Source of the DNA: M3007 sp031373665
GTDB lineage: Bacteria > Bacteroidota > Bacteroidia > Chitinophagales > Saprospiraceae
Direction: 5' to 3'
DNA length: 64,000 bases
Assembly: GCA_031373665.1 (NCBI GenBank)
Contig: JANMMZ010000038.1
Span: forward strand, 9,367 to 73,366
This document shows positions 52,301 to 61,692 of this stretch, one piece after another; position 1 is the first letter of the stretch, and every line of letters begins with the position of its first letter. A program made the position numbers and the translations under genes. Under the pieces are notes generated by a model. The model searched no databases. It saw nothing but the letters and a program-made list of their open reading frames with translations, and was not told where the DNA came from.

Positions 52301-53812
52301 TTAATCTTCTCTGTAAGAAATAATCCAGAGGCCAAAGCTGGTGATGAGGCCATTGATAAGTATGGTAAGAAAGCCAACATCCACCCATCGCTTACAATAA
52401 ATTTCTACGGCAAACGTGAGTAAGGGGGCTGCCAAACAGACCCACAGTACAAAATTATCGCGAATTTTGAGGTTGGTAAACAAGCCAAAGGCAAAAAGCC
52501 CTAGTAATGGCCCGTAAGTATAGCCCGCTATTTTAAATATAAGCGAAATGACAGCGGAATCGCTGACGGCATTGAGCACTAAAATAATGACCACGAATGC
52601 CGCCGAAAAGCCAAGGTGCACCAATGTGCGCTGCCTTTGCTGGCGTTTGTCAACAGCGGCTTGCGCGGCTATATGCTCATGATCGTGTTCATCAGAAATT
52701 GATTTTTCTTTTTCAAAATTAAGAAAATCTATACAAAAACTCGTGGTGAGGGCCGTGAGTGCAGAGTCGGAACTGGAGTAGGTACTGCCGATCAATCCAA
52801 GTATAAAGAAGACACCGGCTACGGCATCCAAATGATTGAAGGCTATTTTAGGATACAATTGGTCGGTACGACCAGTCAATTCCAAACCAATAGAGGTGGC
52901 ATACTGATAAAGCAAAGCACCCAACACCAAGAAAAGAAAATTGATGATGACCATATAAAAACAGAAAACAAACATGTTTTTCTGTGCTTCCTTAATATTT
53001 TTGCAAGCAAGGTTTTTTTGCATCAAATCTTGGTCAAGCCCCGTCATAGCAATAGCCACCAAGGCTCCACTCAAAAACTGTTTCACAAAGTGGTTGGGAT
53101 CCGTCAAAAAATTATCGAAGAAGAATATCTGTCCATATTTGCTACTCATTACGTTGCCAACTATATCAAACACGCCATAATTTAAAGCATTGCCCACTGT
53201 ATATACCGTAAATACCAAGGCCATCAAGAAGAAGGTGGTCATAATGGTATCGGTCCAAATGATGGTTTTTAGTCCACCTTTATAGGTGTAGGCGTATATC
53301 AAGGCCAACATAATGGTGACTGTGACTACAAATGGAACACCAAGGGGGGCAAATACAAAAGTCTGTAGTACACTCGCCGCTAAAAACATGCGGGCTGCTG
53401 AACCAAAAGTACGTGCCAATACAAAGAAGCCAGCACCCGTCTTATAAGACCAATACCCAAACCGTTGTTCTAAATATCCATAAATGCTGGTAAGATTGAG
53501 CCGATAATACATGGGCATCAATACCGTGGCAATAAAAAAGTAGCCTACTAGATAACCCAACACGACTTGCATGTAAGAAAAGGCCATATTGACCCCAGTG
53601 CCACCTACTGCGCCGGGAATACTGATGAACGTGACCCCGCTGATACTGGTGCCTATCATGGCATAAGCAATCACCCACCAAGGGGCTTTGCGCTCGGCTA
53701 AAAAGAACCCTTCATTGGTGACTCCACGGCCAGTGTACCAAGCCACGCCCATAAGCATAGCAAAATACAACAACAATACAACTAATACGAGTGCAGGTGT
53801 AAGATGTGACAT
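52301..53812 (-). CDS. Sodium:solute symporter (SSS family)
   Basis: 503 residues with about 13 hydrophobic segments. SSS features: ERKAPWWVIAYAMIGTSISG with VTFISIPGAVG at the first substrate and sodium site, YLEQRFGYWSYKTGAGFFVLART, GGLKTIIWTDTIMTTFF, and GLIGSTYSSSDSALTALTTS, the Na2-site Ser/Thr segment. A charged loop, EKEKSISDEHDHEHIAAQAA, is His/Asp rich. Substrates in this family range from sugars and sialic acid to proline and pantothenate; none can be chosen here. It is first gene of an operon with the omega-amidase. Confidence 0.9.
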   Translation of the reverse strand: MSHLTPALVLVVLLLYFAMLMGVAWYTGRGVTNEGFFLAERKAPWWVIAYAMIGTSISGVTFISIPGAVGGTGVNMAFSYMQVVLGYLVGYFFIATVLMPMYYRLNLTSIYGYLEQRFGYWSYKTGAGFFVLARTFGSAARMFLAASVLQTFVFAPLGVPFVVTVTIMLALIYAYTYKGGLKTIIWTDTIMTTFFLMALVFTVYTVGNALNYGVFDIVGNVMSSKYGQIFFFDNFLTDPNHFVKQFLSGALVAIAMTGLDQDLMQKNLACKNIKEAQKNMFVFCFYMVIINFLFLVLGALLYQYATSIGLELTGRTDQLYPKIAFNHLDAVAGVFFILGLIGSTYSSSDSALTALTTSFCIDFLNFEKEKSISDEHDHEHIAAQAAVDKRQQRQRTLVHLGFSAAFVVIILVLNAVSDSAVISLIFKIAGYTYGPLLGLFAFGLFTNLKIRDNFVLWVCLAAPLLTFAVEIYCKRWVDVGFLTILINGLITSFGLWIISYRED

Positions 53813-53831
53813 CTTTCTGATTAAATATCGG

Positions 53832-53839
53832 CAAAAGTA
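53832..53839 (-). promoter_or_regulatory. Promoter -7 element of the symporter operon
   Basis: The minus strand reads TACTTTTG, 19 bases before the ATG. Confidence 0.65.
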
Positions 53840-53840
53840 G

Positions 53841-53864
53841 TATTTTCCTGAATTCAGAAAAATA
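53841..53864. promoter_or_regulatory. 24-bp palindrome in the symporter promoter, operator candidate
   Basis: TATTTTC-CTGAATTCAG-AAAAATA is symmetric over 24 bases with a single mismatched pair. It sits directly upstream of the -7 element, covering the spacer and -33 region, the expected place for a repressor. Confidence 0.55.
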
Positions 53865-54038
53865 TTATTTCTTTCTTAGGAGCGGCAAAAAAATAACTTA
53901 TCCTTTTTAACTGACTGCTATTCACCCGAACTGCCCATCTTTTGACTTAAATAGTACTACTATTTGCGCAAAAAGATAGTTGTTTGGGCAAAAATCAATC
54001 TACTTAAAAAGAACAGTTATTATTTTGCCGCTCCTTAC
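53865..54038. other. Intergenic, no feature recognised
   Basis: Short AT-rich gap between the symporter promoter and the rbfA stop. I see no further signal. Confidence 0.5.
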
Positions 54039-54407
54039 CTATTTTTTATTTTTGTCTTCCTCATTGATTCTCTCTAAAAGTCCGGCTACCCGGTACATTT
54101 CATCCACTGTATCATCGAGGAAAAACTCTATTGTGGGCATACGGCGCATTTGCTTGCCTACTTTGACCGCCAATTCTTGACGCAATGCTACAATATTATC
54201 CTCAAGTTCAAGTATAACCTCTTGTTTGAGTTCCGTACCATATACACTGATGTATATTCTAGCGGCCAATAAATCGGGGGTCATCTTCACCTCTGTAACG
54301 GTGACCAACTTACCACGACCATATATATTGCTACCCATTTCGGTCAGGATATTTCCAAAGTAGCGTCGGATCACTTCGCCTACTTGCTTTTGTCTGATAG
54401 ATTCCAT
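54039..54407 (-). CDS. rbfA: Ribosome-binding factor A
   Basis: A 122-residue KH-type protein that assists late maturation of the 30S subunit and 16S rRNA 5'-end processing. Family features: VGEVIRRYFGNILTEMGSNI near the start, VTVTEVKMTPDLLAARIYIS in the middle and GKQMRRMPTIEFFLDDTVDE near the end. Length is normal. It follows the Fur-family gene after 13 bp and is probably co-transcribed with it. Confidence 0.95.
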   Translation of the reverse strand: MESIRQKQVGEVIRRYFGNILTEMGSNIYGRGKLVTVTEVKMTPDLLAARIYISVYGTELKQEVILELEDNIVALRQELAVKVGKQMRRMPTIEFFLDDTVDEMYRVAGLLERINEEDKNKK

Positions 54408-54420
54408 ATGTTAAATCTTT

Positions 54421-54945
54421 TTAATCGCCCCACCCAGGTTCATTATCGTCGCTGGCAGGTTGCTGGCGTACTATGCCAAACTCTATTTCACGTTGGCAGG
54501 TTCCGCAGATACCGTACAAATTGAGCGAATGGTGTGATATTTTGAAATTTAGCAACTCGCCAACCATGTCTTTGATCTGCTGTACCCTTGGGTCGCAGAA
54601 CTCTACTACTTTGCCGCAGTTGGCGCAAATAACGTGGTCGTGTTGCTTGAATCCATATGATTTTTCATATTGAGCCAAGTTTTTGCCAAACTGATGCTTC
54701 TTCACCAGATCGCAAGAGACCAACAACTCCAAGGTGTTGTAAACAGTGGCACGGCTGACCCGATAATTTCGGTTTTTCATGTGGATATACAGTGCCTCCG
54801 CATCAAAATGATCGGTGCGTTTGTATATCTCTTCCAAAATAGCGAATCGTTCGGGCGTTTTGCGAAGCCCCCCTTTTTCTAACTGAGAGGAAAAAATATT
54901 GAGTACCTGTTTGATCAGGTCTTGTTCATTTCTAACAGCAGACAT
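54421..54945 (-). CDS. Fur-family metalloregulator
   Basis: 174 residues. N-terminal winged helix: GLRKTPERFAILEEIYKRTD, ALYIHMKNRNYRVSRATVYN (recognition helix). C-terminal dimer domain has the regulatory-site residues in KQHDHVICANCGKVVEFCD and the structural zinc pair CxxC...CxxC (CANC and CGTC). Which metal or signal it senses (Fe, Zn, peroxide) cannot be read by eye; it is not obviously Zur or PerR. A -7 box lies 15 bp before the start codon, within the end of rfbC, so it has its own promoter. It is followed by rbfA. Confidence 0.93.
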   Translation of the reverse strand: MSAVRNEQDLIKQVLNIFSSQLEKGGLRKTPERFAILEEIYKRTDHFDAEALYIHMKNRNYRVSRATVYNTLELLVSCDLVKKHQFGKNLAQYEKSYGFKQHDHVICANCGKVVEFCDPRVQQIKDMVGELLNFKISHHSLNLYGICGTCQREIEFGIVRQQPASDDNEPGWGD

Positions 54946-54959
54946 GATATATTTTTTGC

Positions 54960-54967
54960 AAAAGTAA
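54960..54967 (-). promoter_or_regulatory. Promoter -7 element of the fur-family gene
   Basis: The minus strand reads TACTTTTG, giving a leader of only a few nucleotides. Confidence 0.6.
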
Positions 54968-54970
54968 GGC

Positions 54971-55501
54971 TTAATGCTGAAAATACGGCAACTCCAAGTC
55001 CTTTTCTGAAACTATTACTAAAGATAGGTCAAATTGCCAATCAATATTTAAATTTGGATCGTCAAATCGGATCCCTCCTTCGTCGGCTTTGGAGTAATAA
55101 TTGTCGCATTTATATACAAATTCGGCAGTATCGCTCAATACCAAATAACCGTGTGCAAAACCACGCGGTACCCACAACTGCTTTTTATTTTGTGCCGACA
55201 ACAATATACTGTACCATTGGCCATAAGTGTTAGAATCTGGGCGGACATCCACCACTACATCTAGGACTTCTCCTTCTGTCACCCGTACCAATTTTGATTG
55301 CGCCGCCGCGCCTTTTTGATAGTGCAACCCCCTCAACACGCCTTTGGTTGATCGCGCTTGGTTGTCTTGCACAAAATCAACGGCCAACCCCGCAGCATCC
55401 CACGTTTGTTTGTTGTAACTTTCGAAAAAATACCCCCTTTCGTCGCCCCATACCTTGGGATCAAACACTAGTAAATCTTGGATTCCTGTTTCTGTAAACA
55501 T
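54971..55501 (-). CDS. rfbC: dTDP-4-dehydrorhamnose 3,5-epimerase
   Basis: A 176-residue cupin. Family blocks: PKVWGDERGYFFESYNKQTW, FVQDNQARSTKGVLRGLHYQ (catalytic His in LHYQ), LDVVVDVRPDSNTYGQW and LWVPRGFAHGYLVLSDTAEF with the second catalytic residues. It converts dTDP-4-dehydro-6-deoxyglucose to the L-rhamno form in dTDP-rhamnose synthesis for surface polysaccharide. The other rfb genes are not in the window, so it is split from the pathway. Its promoter is 20 bp upstream. Confidence 0.94.
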   Translation of the reverse strand: MFTETGIQDLLVFDPKVWGDERGYFFESYNKQTWDAAGLAVDFVQDNQARSTKGVLRGLHYQKGAAAQSKLVRVTEGEVLDVVVDVRPDSNTYGQWYSILLSAQNKKQLWVPRGFAHGYLVLSDTAEFVYKCDNYYSKADEGGIRFDDPNLNIDWQFDLSLVIVSEKDLELPYFQH

Positions 55502-55523
55502 AAAATTGTTATGAATTTGGCGG

Positions 55524-55531
55524 CAAAGGTA
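55524..55531 (-). promoter_or_regulatory. Promoter -7 element of rfbC
   Basis: The minus strand reads TACCTTTG, 22 bases before the ATG. Confidence 0.6.
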
Positions 55532-55791
55532 ATGTTTCGTGGTGAGGAATGATACCTGATGAATAACCTGACCTGCACATGATGAAAATAAATCTTACAA
55601 CCAATTGATTATGAACAATTTGTACTCATTAAAAATCAGGATCAGCGGAGATATTGATGTAAAAGCGACCATGTTTTTCGCTTGATTCAGCCACCCGAGC
55701 GAAATGAACATAAGTGTGGAGATGCGATGCGAGCGGTATGGTTTTTCATCATTATGGTTTAAATAATTTGATTTGCTAGTCGCAACAGCTG
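55532..55791. other. Intergenic, no gene recognised
   Basis: Between the rfbC promoter and repeat copy B I see no coding signal or stable hairpin. Confidence 0.5.
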
Positions 55792-55918
55792 CGGGATCTT
55801 TGATCTACAAAGTTATGGGGGTTTGGGGTTTATATGCATTACGGTAAGTGTTAATGGCAGTTCATGTTTTGATCATGGGTGTATTAAACAGGAAAATGTG
55901 GGCGTGCTTTGATACATA
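55792..55918 (+). repeat. Diverged intergenic repeat, copy B
   Basis: Partner of 21974-22107, same orientation. It lies 125 bp upstream of the surface-protein gene at 56044 and just ahead of that gene's promoter. Confidence 0.5.
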
Positions 55919-55983
55919 CGGCAAATAATGGTCATTGTTGTGTTAAATTTTGGCGGTAATCTTCCATGGTACTGTTTAGGCAT

Positions 55984-55991
55984 TATCTTTG
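55984..55991 (+). promoter_or_regulatory. Promoter -7 element of the surface-protein pair
   Basis: TATCTTTG matches TAnnTTTG, 52 bases before the ATG at 56044. Confidence 0.6.
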
Positions 55992-56043
55992 TTTTTTGAC
56001 TGGATACACTTCCAACTATAAGCCAGTATCAAACACATAAAAC

Positions 56044-58017
56044 ATGAATATTAGCAGTAAAAGATTCTTCTTCTTTTGGCTTACGGGCTATTTCGTTGTT
56101 TCTTTCTCCCTATCTGCTTCAGGGCAATATGCACGTACTGTCACTGGCAAATACACGGATATGGTGTTTCGATCAGCCAATAACAAAATATATGCTGCTG
56201 GATTTGAAACCACCTTTGGGGCACCAGTAGATCCTTATCTTGCCGTGATAGACCCTCAAACCGCAATTGTGGAGCAAAAGATACCGTTTATTCAACTTAT
56301 CCCTAAACTTGCACTTTCAGATGATCAATCGGTTTTATATTGTGTATCTGGCGATTCCATTCATCGGTATAATTTTGCATTGGGGGCATTTGATTTGCAT
56401 TTTGGAAACCAATTTCCTTCTGATGGACTAGGCCCTCATTTTGTAGGGGACGTTTTGGTATTACCCGGACAGCCTAACACTGTTGTTATTGGATGGGTGC
56501 TCAATAATATTATTTCAAAAGATGTTGTAGGTGTTTATGAAAATGGTATCCTGCGGCCTAATACTATAAATAATATTTATCAATATGAAAACATAACCAC
56601 TGATGGTAATTTTATATATGGACATGACCTGTATTCTGGTGGAACAGGTTTGCGTCCAGCAGCGGTCAATACCAATGGATTATCGCCCTTATCCAATTCT
56701 TATGCCTATAATACGGGAAAAATTAGCTATTTTGATGGGCGGCTTTACGGATCGGGCGGGGCAGTTGTCAATATCGGAAACAATGCACAATTGAGCAAGG
56801 TCGGGCAATTGCAAACGCGAGGAGGGAAGTCAACCATTATGCCGTATTTGCCCGGATCAGATACGCTTTATCTGCATACCTTTGATGGATTCAAAGTATT
56901 TTTACAAAAGTTTGATCGCAATAATTTCCAATTGTTATCAGAAGATCTGCTGAGCACCCTGAAATCTCCTTATTTACCAGATCAGGTGACGGCATTGGGT
57001 AAACCCGATGTAGTGGCAGTGCGAAGCCTTTTTATCATACATATCATAAACCATTGCGTTTCTTCAATCACAAGCGTTCCAAATTTTGACAAGCCTATTT
57101 ATTATGGTTGTTATAGCACCGCTGATACTTTGCAAATTACAGCACCAGAGAATTTCCCAGATGACCAATATTACTGGTCTAATGGACATAAGGGGAAAGT
57201 AATTGCGCTGCCAAATTCGAATACATTTCCCTTGATACTGTCTTATCAGGTAGCAGACCCAGCAGGATGCCTAAGTCCTTCATCGGAACCAATAGAGGTT
57301 CAGACAGCCTTTGCTTTGCCTCCTACACAGATTGGATCTCCTGCTGGAAATAAAATCTGTATTGGTGGTTTTTTAGGCTTAGAAGCGGGTGGTTATCAAG
57401 ATGATCGTTTAATTACCTACTTGTGGTCAAATGGAATGACTGGTAAACGTATTAGAATTGAAACACCTGGCTCTTATTTTTGTCGAGCACTATCTCCCCA
57501 AGGCTGTTTGTCTCAACCAAACCCTTGGCCATTTATAGTAGTATCACAAAATACTCCTACGCCTCCTGTGCCGCAAATTAGTATCATTGGCAACGGTGAT
57601 GGCGATGAAATTATTTGTGCCGCCGACAGTGCTAAAATTATGGCTCCTTCTGGTTATGAACTTTACATTTGGTCTGATGGGCTTCAGTCTTTTCAAGAAT
57701 CGATCCGAAATTTACCCGCAACTGATGCTCCAGTTTGGGTGCAAATAGCCAACGATTTTGGCTGTAGAAGTGAACAATCGAATGTGCTGAACCTGAAAAG
57801 GTATCCTAGTCCACCTAAGCCCACCATTCAACGTTCCAATAACCTTTTGGCTTCCAGTGCGATACAGGGTAATCAGTGGTTTTTCAATGGGAATCCCATT
57901 GGAGGAGCCACAGAACAGTATATAACGGTATCACAAGCGGGCACTTACACCGTACAGGTGACCTTACAGGCAGGTTGTCCTTCTCTTATTTCCGAGTCTT
58001 TTGAATATATCCCCTAA
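56044..58017 (+). CDS. Secreted beta-propeller plus Ig-like module protein, no sorting domain
   Basis: 657 residues with a signal peptide (SFSLSASGQ). Residues ~28-345 look like a propeller of WD/YVTN style (RSANNKIYAAGFETTFGAP, ALSDDQSVLYCVSGDSI). The rest is Ig/PKD-like modules marked by YYWSNGHKGK, YLWSNGMTGKR and YIWSDGLQSF, each followed by a Cys-containing GCLS/GCRS motif. It ends without a Por sorting domain, unlike its neighbour. Its stop codon overlaps the start of the next gene (TAATG), so the two are translationally coupled and may form one surface complex. Function is unknown; adhesion is a reasonable guess. Confidence 0.8.
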   Translation: MNISSKRFFFFWLTGYFVVSFSLSASGQYARTVTGKYTDMVFRSANNKIYAAGFETTFGAPVDPYLAVIDPQTAIVEQKIPFIQLIPKLALSDDQSVLYCVSGDSIHRYNFALGAFDLHFGNQFPSDGLGPHFVGDVLVLPGQPNTVVIGWVLNNIISKDVVGVYENGILRPNTINNIYQYENITTDGNFIYGHDLYSGGTGLRPAAVNTNGLSPLSNSYAYNTGKISYFDGRLYGSGGAVVNIGNNAQLSKVGQLQTRGGKSTIMPYLPGSDTLYLHTFDGFKVFLQKFDRNNFQLLSEDLLSTLKSPYLPDQVTALGKPDVVAVRSLFIIHIINHCVSSITSVPNFDKPIYYGCYSTADTLQITAPENFPDDQYYWSNGHKGKVIALPNSNTFPLILSYQVADPAGCLSPSSEPIEVQTAFALPPTQIGSPAGNKICIGGFLGLEAGGYQDDRLITYLWSNGMTGKRIRIETPGSYFCRALSPQGCLSQPNPWPFIVVSQNTPTPPVPQISIIGNGDGDEIICAADSAKIMAPSGYELYIWSDGLQSFQESIRNLPATDAPVWVQIANDFGCRSEQSNVLNLKRYPSPPKPTIQRSNNLLASSAIQGNQWFFNGNPIGGATEQYITVSQAGTYTVQVTLQAGCPSLISESFEYIP

Positions 58018-61000
58018 TGTGTAAATCTAAAATTATGTTCCGATTTTTGCTGTTTTTGACCTCTTTATTAGCATTTCTTAGTGTACACGGGCAAGACTTT
58101 AGAACCATTGATTTGCCGGTTCAGGATATATGCTATAGCCAAGCAAATGATCGTTTGTACGCCGTGATCGGCGGCACTCGCGCTGATGGAAATGCCATTT
58201 TGATACTGAATCCCTCCACAGGTGCTATTGAACAACGCATCGAAATAGGAAGCGAACCCTCATTAATTCGTGTCACAGATAATGGCCGTTATCTGTATGT
58301 TATGCTATATGGTGCGCCTTATTTACAACGGTATGATTTGATGAATGGCGTTATTGATCCTTCAGTAACAACGGAAAGCATCTTTTTTCAAAATGGAACC
58401 AATATCTATTTCCCCTTTTACTTGAATGATTTGGTCCCTTTGCCAGGTTCGGGGACAAGCGTTGCGGTCTCGCACCTTGGAAGTGGCACTCCAGCCTTCC
58501 AAGGATTATCTATTTTTGACCAATTATCAGCGCGTCCAAACCAAATACCCTCTTCTGTGACAGGGGGAGATCGAATTTTTGTCAGCGATGACGGGCAAAC
58601 ACTCTGGGGATTAGGTCATGATTATGAACCCAATGCCTTGCATGCCTACCAAATTTCAAGTGGCGGCCTTGTCAGTCAGGCTAATTACCCCAATATAATC
58701 ACTGGCTCAATAAAGCATGTTAGCCATCAAAATGGACGAATTTACTTACAAAATGGACAAATTTTAGATATTACCTCAAATGGTACTCCAACAGTCTTGA
58801 CGACTTTGGATGTTGGTCAAAACGTATCTTCCGTTGTCCATGCACCCATGGTTCCGGCTTTAGACTCTAATGATATTTACATGGTTACGGATTACGACCC
58901 AAACTATCAGGGGTATCAGTTAAAAGTGTATGATAAAACTAGTTTCGGTTTGCGCAAATCACACATCATTCCAAACTTTCGGAACACGGATTTGCCTATT
59001 AAATTAATAAGTCTTGGAAAAGGTCGGGTAGCCATGATTGCAACCCATCAGAATAGCGACCAACTCGTCCTCTTTAATGATGCTCCCTGCCAGCCACTTG
59101 ATTTGAATCTGATGATTAATACAACACCTTCTGTGAATGGTTGTGTGGGTGATACGATTGAATTAATTCCGACACCAGGTTATGGACAATACTTTTGGTC
59201 AAATGGCACCCAAGCCCCAACACTTCGGGTTACTGCCACGGCACAAATGACGGATAGTTTCTCTTATAGGGTACTTGCACCCAATGGATGCTTGAGCAAA
59301 CCTTCGTCCAGTGTATTGGTTAGAATGGAACCTGTACCGGGTTTTTTTGACGTATATCTAAGTGGTAGTCGCAATATCATCTGTCCCACAGAGATTGCTT
59401 CGTTCGTAGCTGATCCTAATGTACCCAATATATCTTTTTTCACTTGCTCTAATGGAGACACTGCACAACTTAACCAATACTTTAATGTGAATCAGGGTGG
59501 GATTTATTACATAACGGCCGTTGGCCCTACGGGCTGTAAATCTTCGCCGAGGGCTGTCGAGATATTTGAGGCACAGCCGGGAGGCAACATGCCTCCTGCC
59601 ATTAATGCTGATGGGCCCTTGACTTTTTGTAGCAATATACCCACTACGCTAAGCACTCCTTTGGGTGCATACGGTTATGAATGGTCGAATGGTAATACCA
59701 CACATTCAATGATACCCCCGTGGACGGGAGATTATTCAGTTCGGATATTGTATGAAAACGGGTGTAAAAGCCCTTGGTCTGATACAGTAGCCATAGTGAG
59801 AAATGCTTCCCCATCGGGGTTATCTATTGCAGAATCGTTTTTAGATTTGCAGGTTACCTTTCCATCACAAATAGGAGATAGCCTACAATGGTCGCTCAAT
59901 GGATTCGTATTGCAGGATGTAAACAGTACTTATTACACCCCTACCCAAAACGGATTTTATACGATCCAAAATTTTGAAGAGGGTTGTGTTTCTATCATAT
60001 CCCAGCCTTATGTTTATCCACAACCTGTTCAAGTAAAAATTAATACTTTCACTGGATCACCTAATTTTTACCAATTAACGGCCGTAGCAAGTCCCATTAA
60101 TGGTTACAATTATCAGTGGAGTAATGGCAGTACCAACGCTTTTATTGAGGTTTATGAAGCCAATACGTATTGTGTTACAGTAACACGTATTTCTGATGGT
60201 ATCACGGCAACCACCTGTATCGAATTATTGGCAAATGATCGTTTTATTGCCAATATTAGGGGGGCTGATGGTAATTTATTCATCCCCAATATTCCTGTTG
60301 TCATTTATGATGAAAATAGTACATCGAGCATTCCTGTTGAAACTTCGATTACCAATTTAAATGGCGTCGCCTTATTTGAAAACGTACCAGCAGGCAATTA
60401 TAAGATTAGGGCAATTCCTGACAATAACAGCCCCCAATCTGCCCAACTAATGCCCACGTATTGGATTAATGGGGTAAGTTGGTTAGATGCCGCATCGTTT
60501 AACCTTAGTGGAATACGGCTAGAAGATACTCCTCCCCCACAAATATTGCTCCAAATGATTCCCTTGGTCATGTTGAGTGGAAATGGTGTGATCAATGGTG
60601 TTTTGACCGATGGGCTACTTGCCTTTGGGGGCAATGGGACTGAGGGTATTCCACTGGTTGGCGTTAGCGTATTTTTATACGATGCCTCCGGCAATGTAGT
60701 TGCCTATGCCATTACCGATGTCAATGGAGTTTATTCTTTTATCAATTTGCCGCCGGGCATCTACACCATTGTAGTGAATTTGTATGGTGTCCCTCCCATA
60801 TCAAGACAGGTGGAGGTTACACTTGGCGCAGTCGTAAACAACATGAATTTCACTTTAATCAACGGTGCTTTTGTAGTAAAAACCCTTGATTTATCTGCCA
60901 TTAATGCCCTTTTATGGCCTAATCCGACGGCGGATAAGGTACAGATTGAAATCCATCACGATGCAACCATAACCCTCTATAATACTATTGGACAAAAAAT

Positions 61001-61136
61001 GCAGCAACTAGACCATAAGGAAGATCAGATAACGACCTTATCTTTAGCGCACCATCCTGATGGCACATATTTTCTTCAAATCAATGACAAAGATGGAAAA
61101 GCAGCCCTAGTGAGTATTGTAAAGCAAGGGAATTAG
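58017..61136 (+). CDS. Large secreted propeller/Ig/SdrD-B-like surface protein with T9SS domain
   Basis: 1039 residues; an internal ATG at 58035 (MFRFLLFLTSLLAFLSVHGQ) gives a cleaner signal peptide. A propeller of the same type as in the preceding gene covers residues ~30-360. Ig-like modules follow (YFWSNGTQAP, YEWSNGNTTH, YQWSNGSTNA), then two Cna-B/SdrD-like domains (~745-805 and ~855-945, GVALFENVPAGNYKIRAIPD; GVYSFINLPPGIYTIVVNLY). A C-terminal Por sorting domain begins at ALLWPNPTADKVQIEI. The shared architecture shows that the two genes arose by duplication. Likely a cell-surface adhesin or sheath component. Confidence 0.83.
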   Translation: MCKSKIMFRFLLFLTSLLAFLSVHGQDFRTIDLPVQDICYSQANDRLYAVIGGTRADGNAILILNPSTGAIEQRIEIGSEPSLIRVTDNGRYLYVMLYGAPYLQRYDLMNGVIDPSVTTESIFFQNGTNIYFPFYLNDLVPLPGSGTSVAVSHLGSGTPAFQGLSIFDQLSARPNQIPSSVTGGDRIFVSDDGQTLWGLGHDYEPNALHAYQISSGGLVSQANYPNIITGSIKHVSHQNGRIYLQNGQILDITSNGTPTVLTTLDVGQNVSSVVHAPMVPALDSNDIYMVTDYDPNYQGYQLKVYDKTSFGLRKSHIIPNFRNTDLPIKLISLGKGRVAMIATHQNSDQLVLFNDAPCQPLDLNLMINTTPSVNGCVGDTIELIPTPGYGQYFWSNGTQAPTLRVTATAQMTDSFSYRVLAPNGCLSKPSSSVLVRMEPVPGFFDVYLSGSRNIICPTEIASFVADPNVPNISFFTCSNGDTAQLNQYFNVNQGGIYYITAVGPTGCKSSPRAVEIFEAQPGGNMPPAINADGPLTFCSNIPTTLSTPLGAYGYEWSNGNTTHSMIPPWTGDYSVRILYENGCKSPWSDTVAIVRNASPSGLSIAESFLDLQVTFPSQIGDSLQWSLNGFVLQDVNSTYYTPTQNGFYTIQNFEEGCVSIISQPYVYPQPVQVKINTFTGSPNFYQLTAVASPINGYNYQWSNGSTNAFIEVYEANTYCVTVTRISDGITATTCIELLANDRFIANIRGADGNLFIPNIPVVIYDENSTSSIPVETSITNLNGVALFENVPAGNYKIRAIPDNNSPQSAQLMPTYWINGVSWLDAASFNLSGIRLEDTPPPQILLQMIPLVMLSGNGVINGVLTDGLLAFGGNGTEGIPLVGVSVFLYDASGNVVAYAITDVNGVYSFINLPPGIYTIVVNLYGVPPISRQVEVTLGAVVNNMNFTLINGAFVVKTLDLSAINALLWPNPTADKVQIEIHHDATITLYNTIGQKMQQLDHKEDQITTLSLAHHPDGTYFLQINDKDGKAALVSIVKQGN

Positions 61137-61186
61137 GTTACAAATACTATAATGCGCCCCAAAAACTGGACAGTCACAAGCATCAA

Positions 61187-61214
61187 AATAAGGCAGCCAA
61201 ATGGCTGCCTTATT
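61187..61214. terminator. Bidirectional terminator between surface-protein gene and tRNA-Pro
   Basis: A perfect 12-bp stem AATAAGGCAGCC / GGCTGCCTTATT with a 4-nt loop. On the minus strand it continues as TTATTTTG, ending the tRNA unit; it can also end the plus-strand transcript. Confidence 0.8.
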
Positions 61215-61215
61215 G

Positions 61216-61289
61216 TCGGGATGACAGGATTCGAACCTGCGACCACACGCCCCCCAGGCGTGTACTCTACCGGGCTGAGCTACATCCCG
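61216..61289 (-). tRNA. tRNA-Pro (GGG)
   Basis: A 74-nt cloverleaf with acceptor CGGGATG/CATCCCG and discriminator A. The anticodon stem CACGC/GCGTG has loop CTGGGGG, anticodon GGG. The T arm GCAGG-TTCGAAT-CCTGT includes one G-U. It starts 3 bp after the four-helix-bundle stop. Confidence 0.94.
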
Positions 61290-61292
61290 TTT

Positions 61293-61640
61293 TCACTGCT
61301 TAGACCTATACATACCCAAAAGCATCTTAGAAATCTGCTCATAGTTATTGTACATTTCTGTATAAGTTTTTTCATCTATTTGGCCGAGGTCATATACCAA
61401 TTGTAATAGGGCGGTACATTCATAAACCGACCCACGAGCCAAGGTGTAAAAGTGCTTTTTATCGGTATCACTGATCCTTCCAGTACCTTCGGTAAGGCTG
61501 AGCAGCGAACTAATACTGGAGCGTTTCCACTGATCCCGTATGTAAGCGTCCATGGAGGTGTGCGAAAACAAAAATTTTAACACTGACTTGTTTTGCGATC
61601 GGGTAACCTGATATAATTCAAGCCTTTCAAAATCAAACAT
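61293..61640 (-). CDS. Four-helix-bundle protein (S23/IVP family)
   Basis: 115 residues, all helical, with family blocks RLELYQVTRSQNKSVLKFLF, SSISSLLSLTEGTGRISDTD and HFYTLARGSVYECTALLQLV. The family was first found inside intervening sequences of 23S rRNA genes and occurs widely as stand-alone genes of unknown function; a nucleic-acid role has been proposed. Here it lies between tRNA-Val (52 bp upstream) and tRNA-Pro (3 bp downstream), all on the minus strand. The three genes probably share one transcript with RNase processing on both sides of the message. Confidence 0.88.
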   Translation of the reverse strand: MFDFERLELYQVTRSQNKSVLKFLFSHTSMDAYIRDQWKRSSISSLLSLTEGTGRISDTDKKHFYTLARGSVYECTALLQLVYDLGQIDEKTYTEMYNNYEQISKMLLGMYRSKQ

Positions 61641-61692
61641 AAGGTCTATTGTTTTAAATTATTGATAATCTCCCACACATACCTCGAATTTG

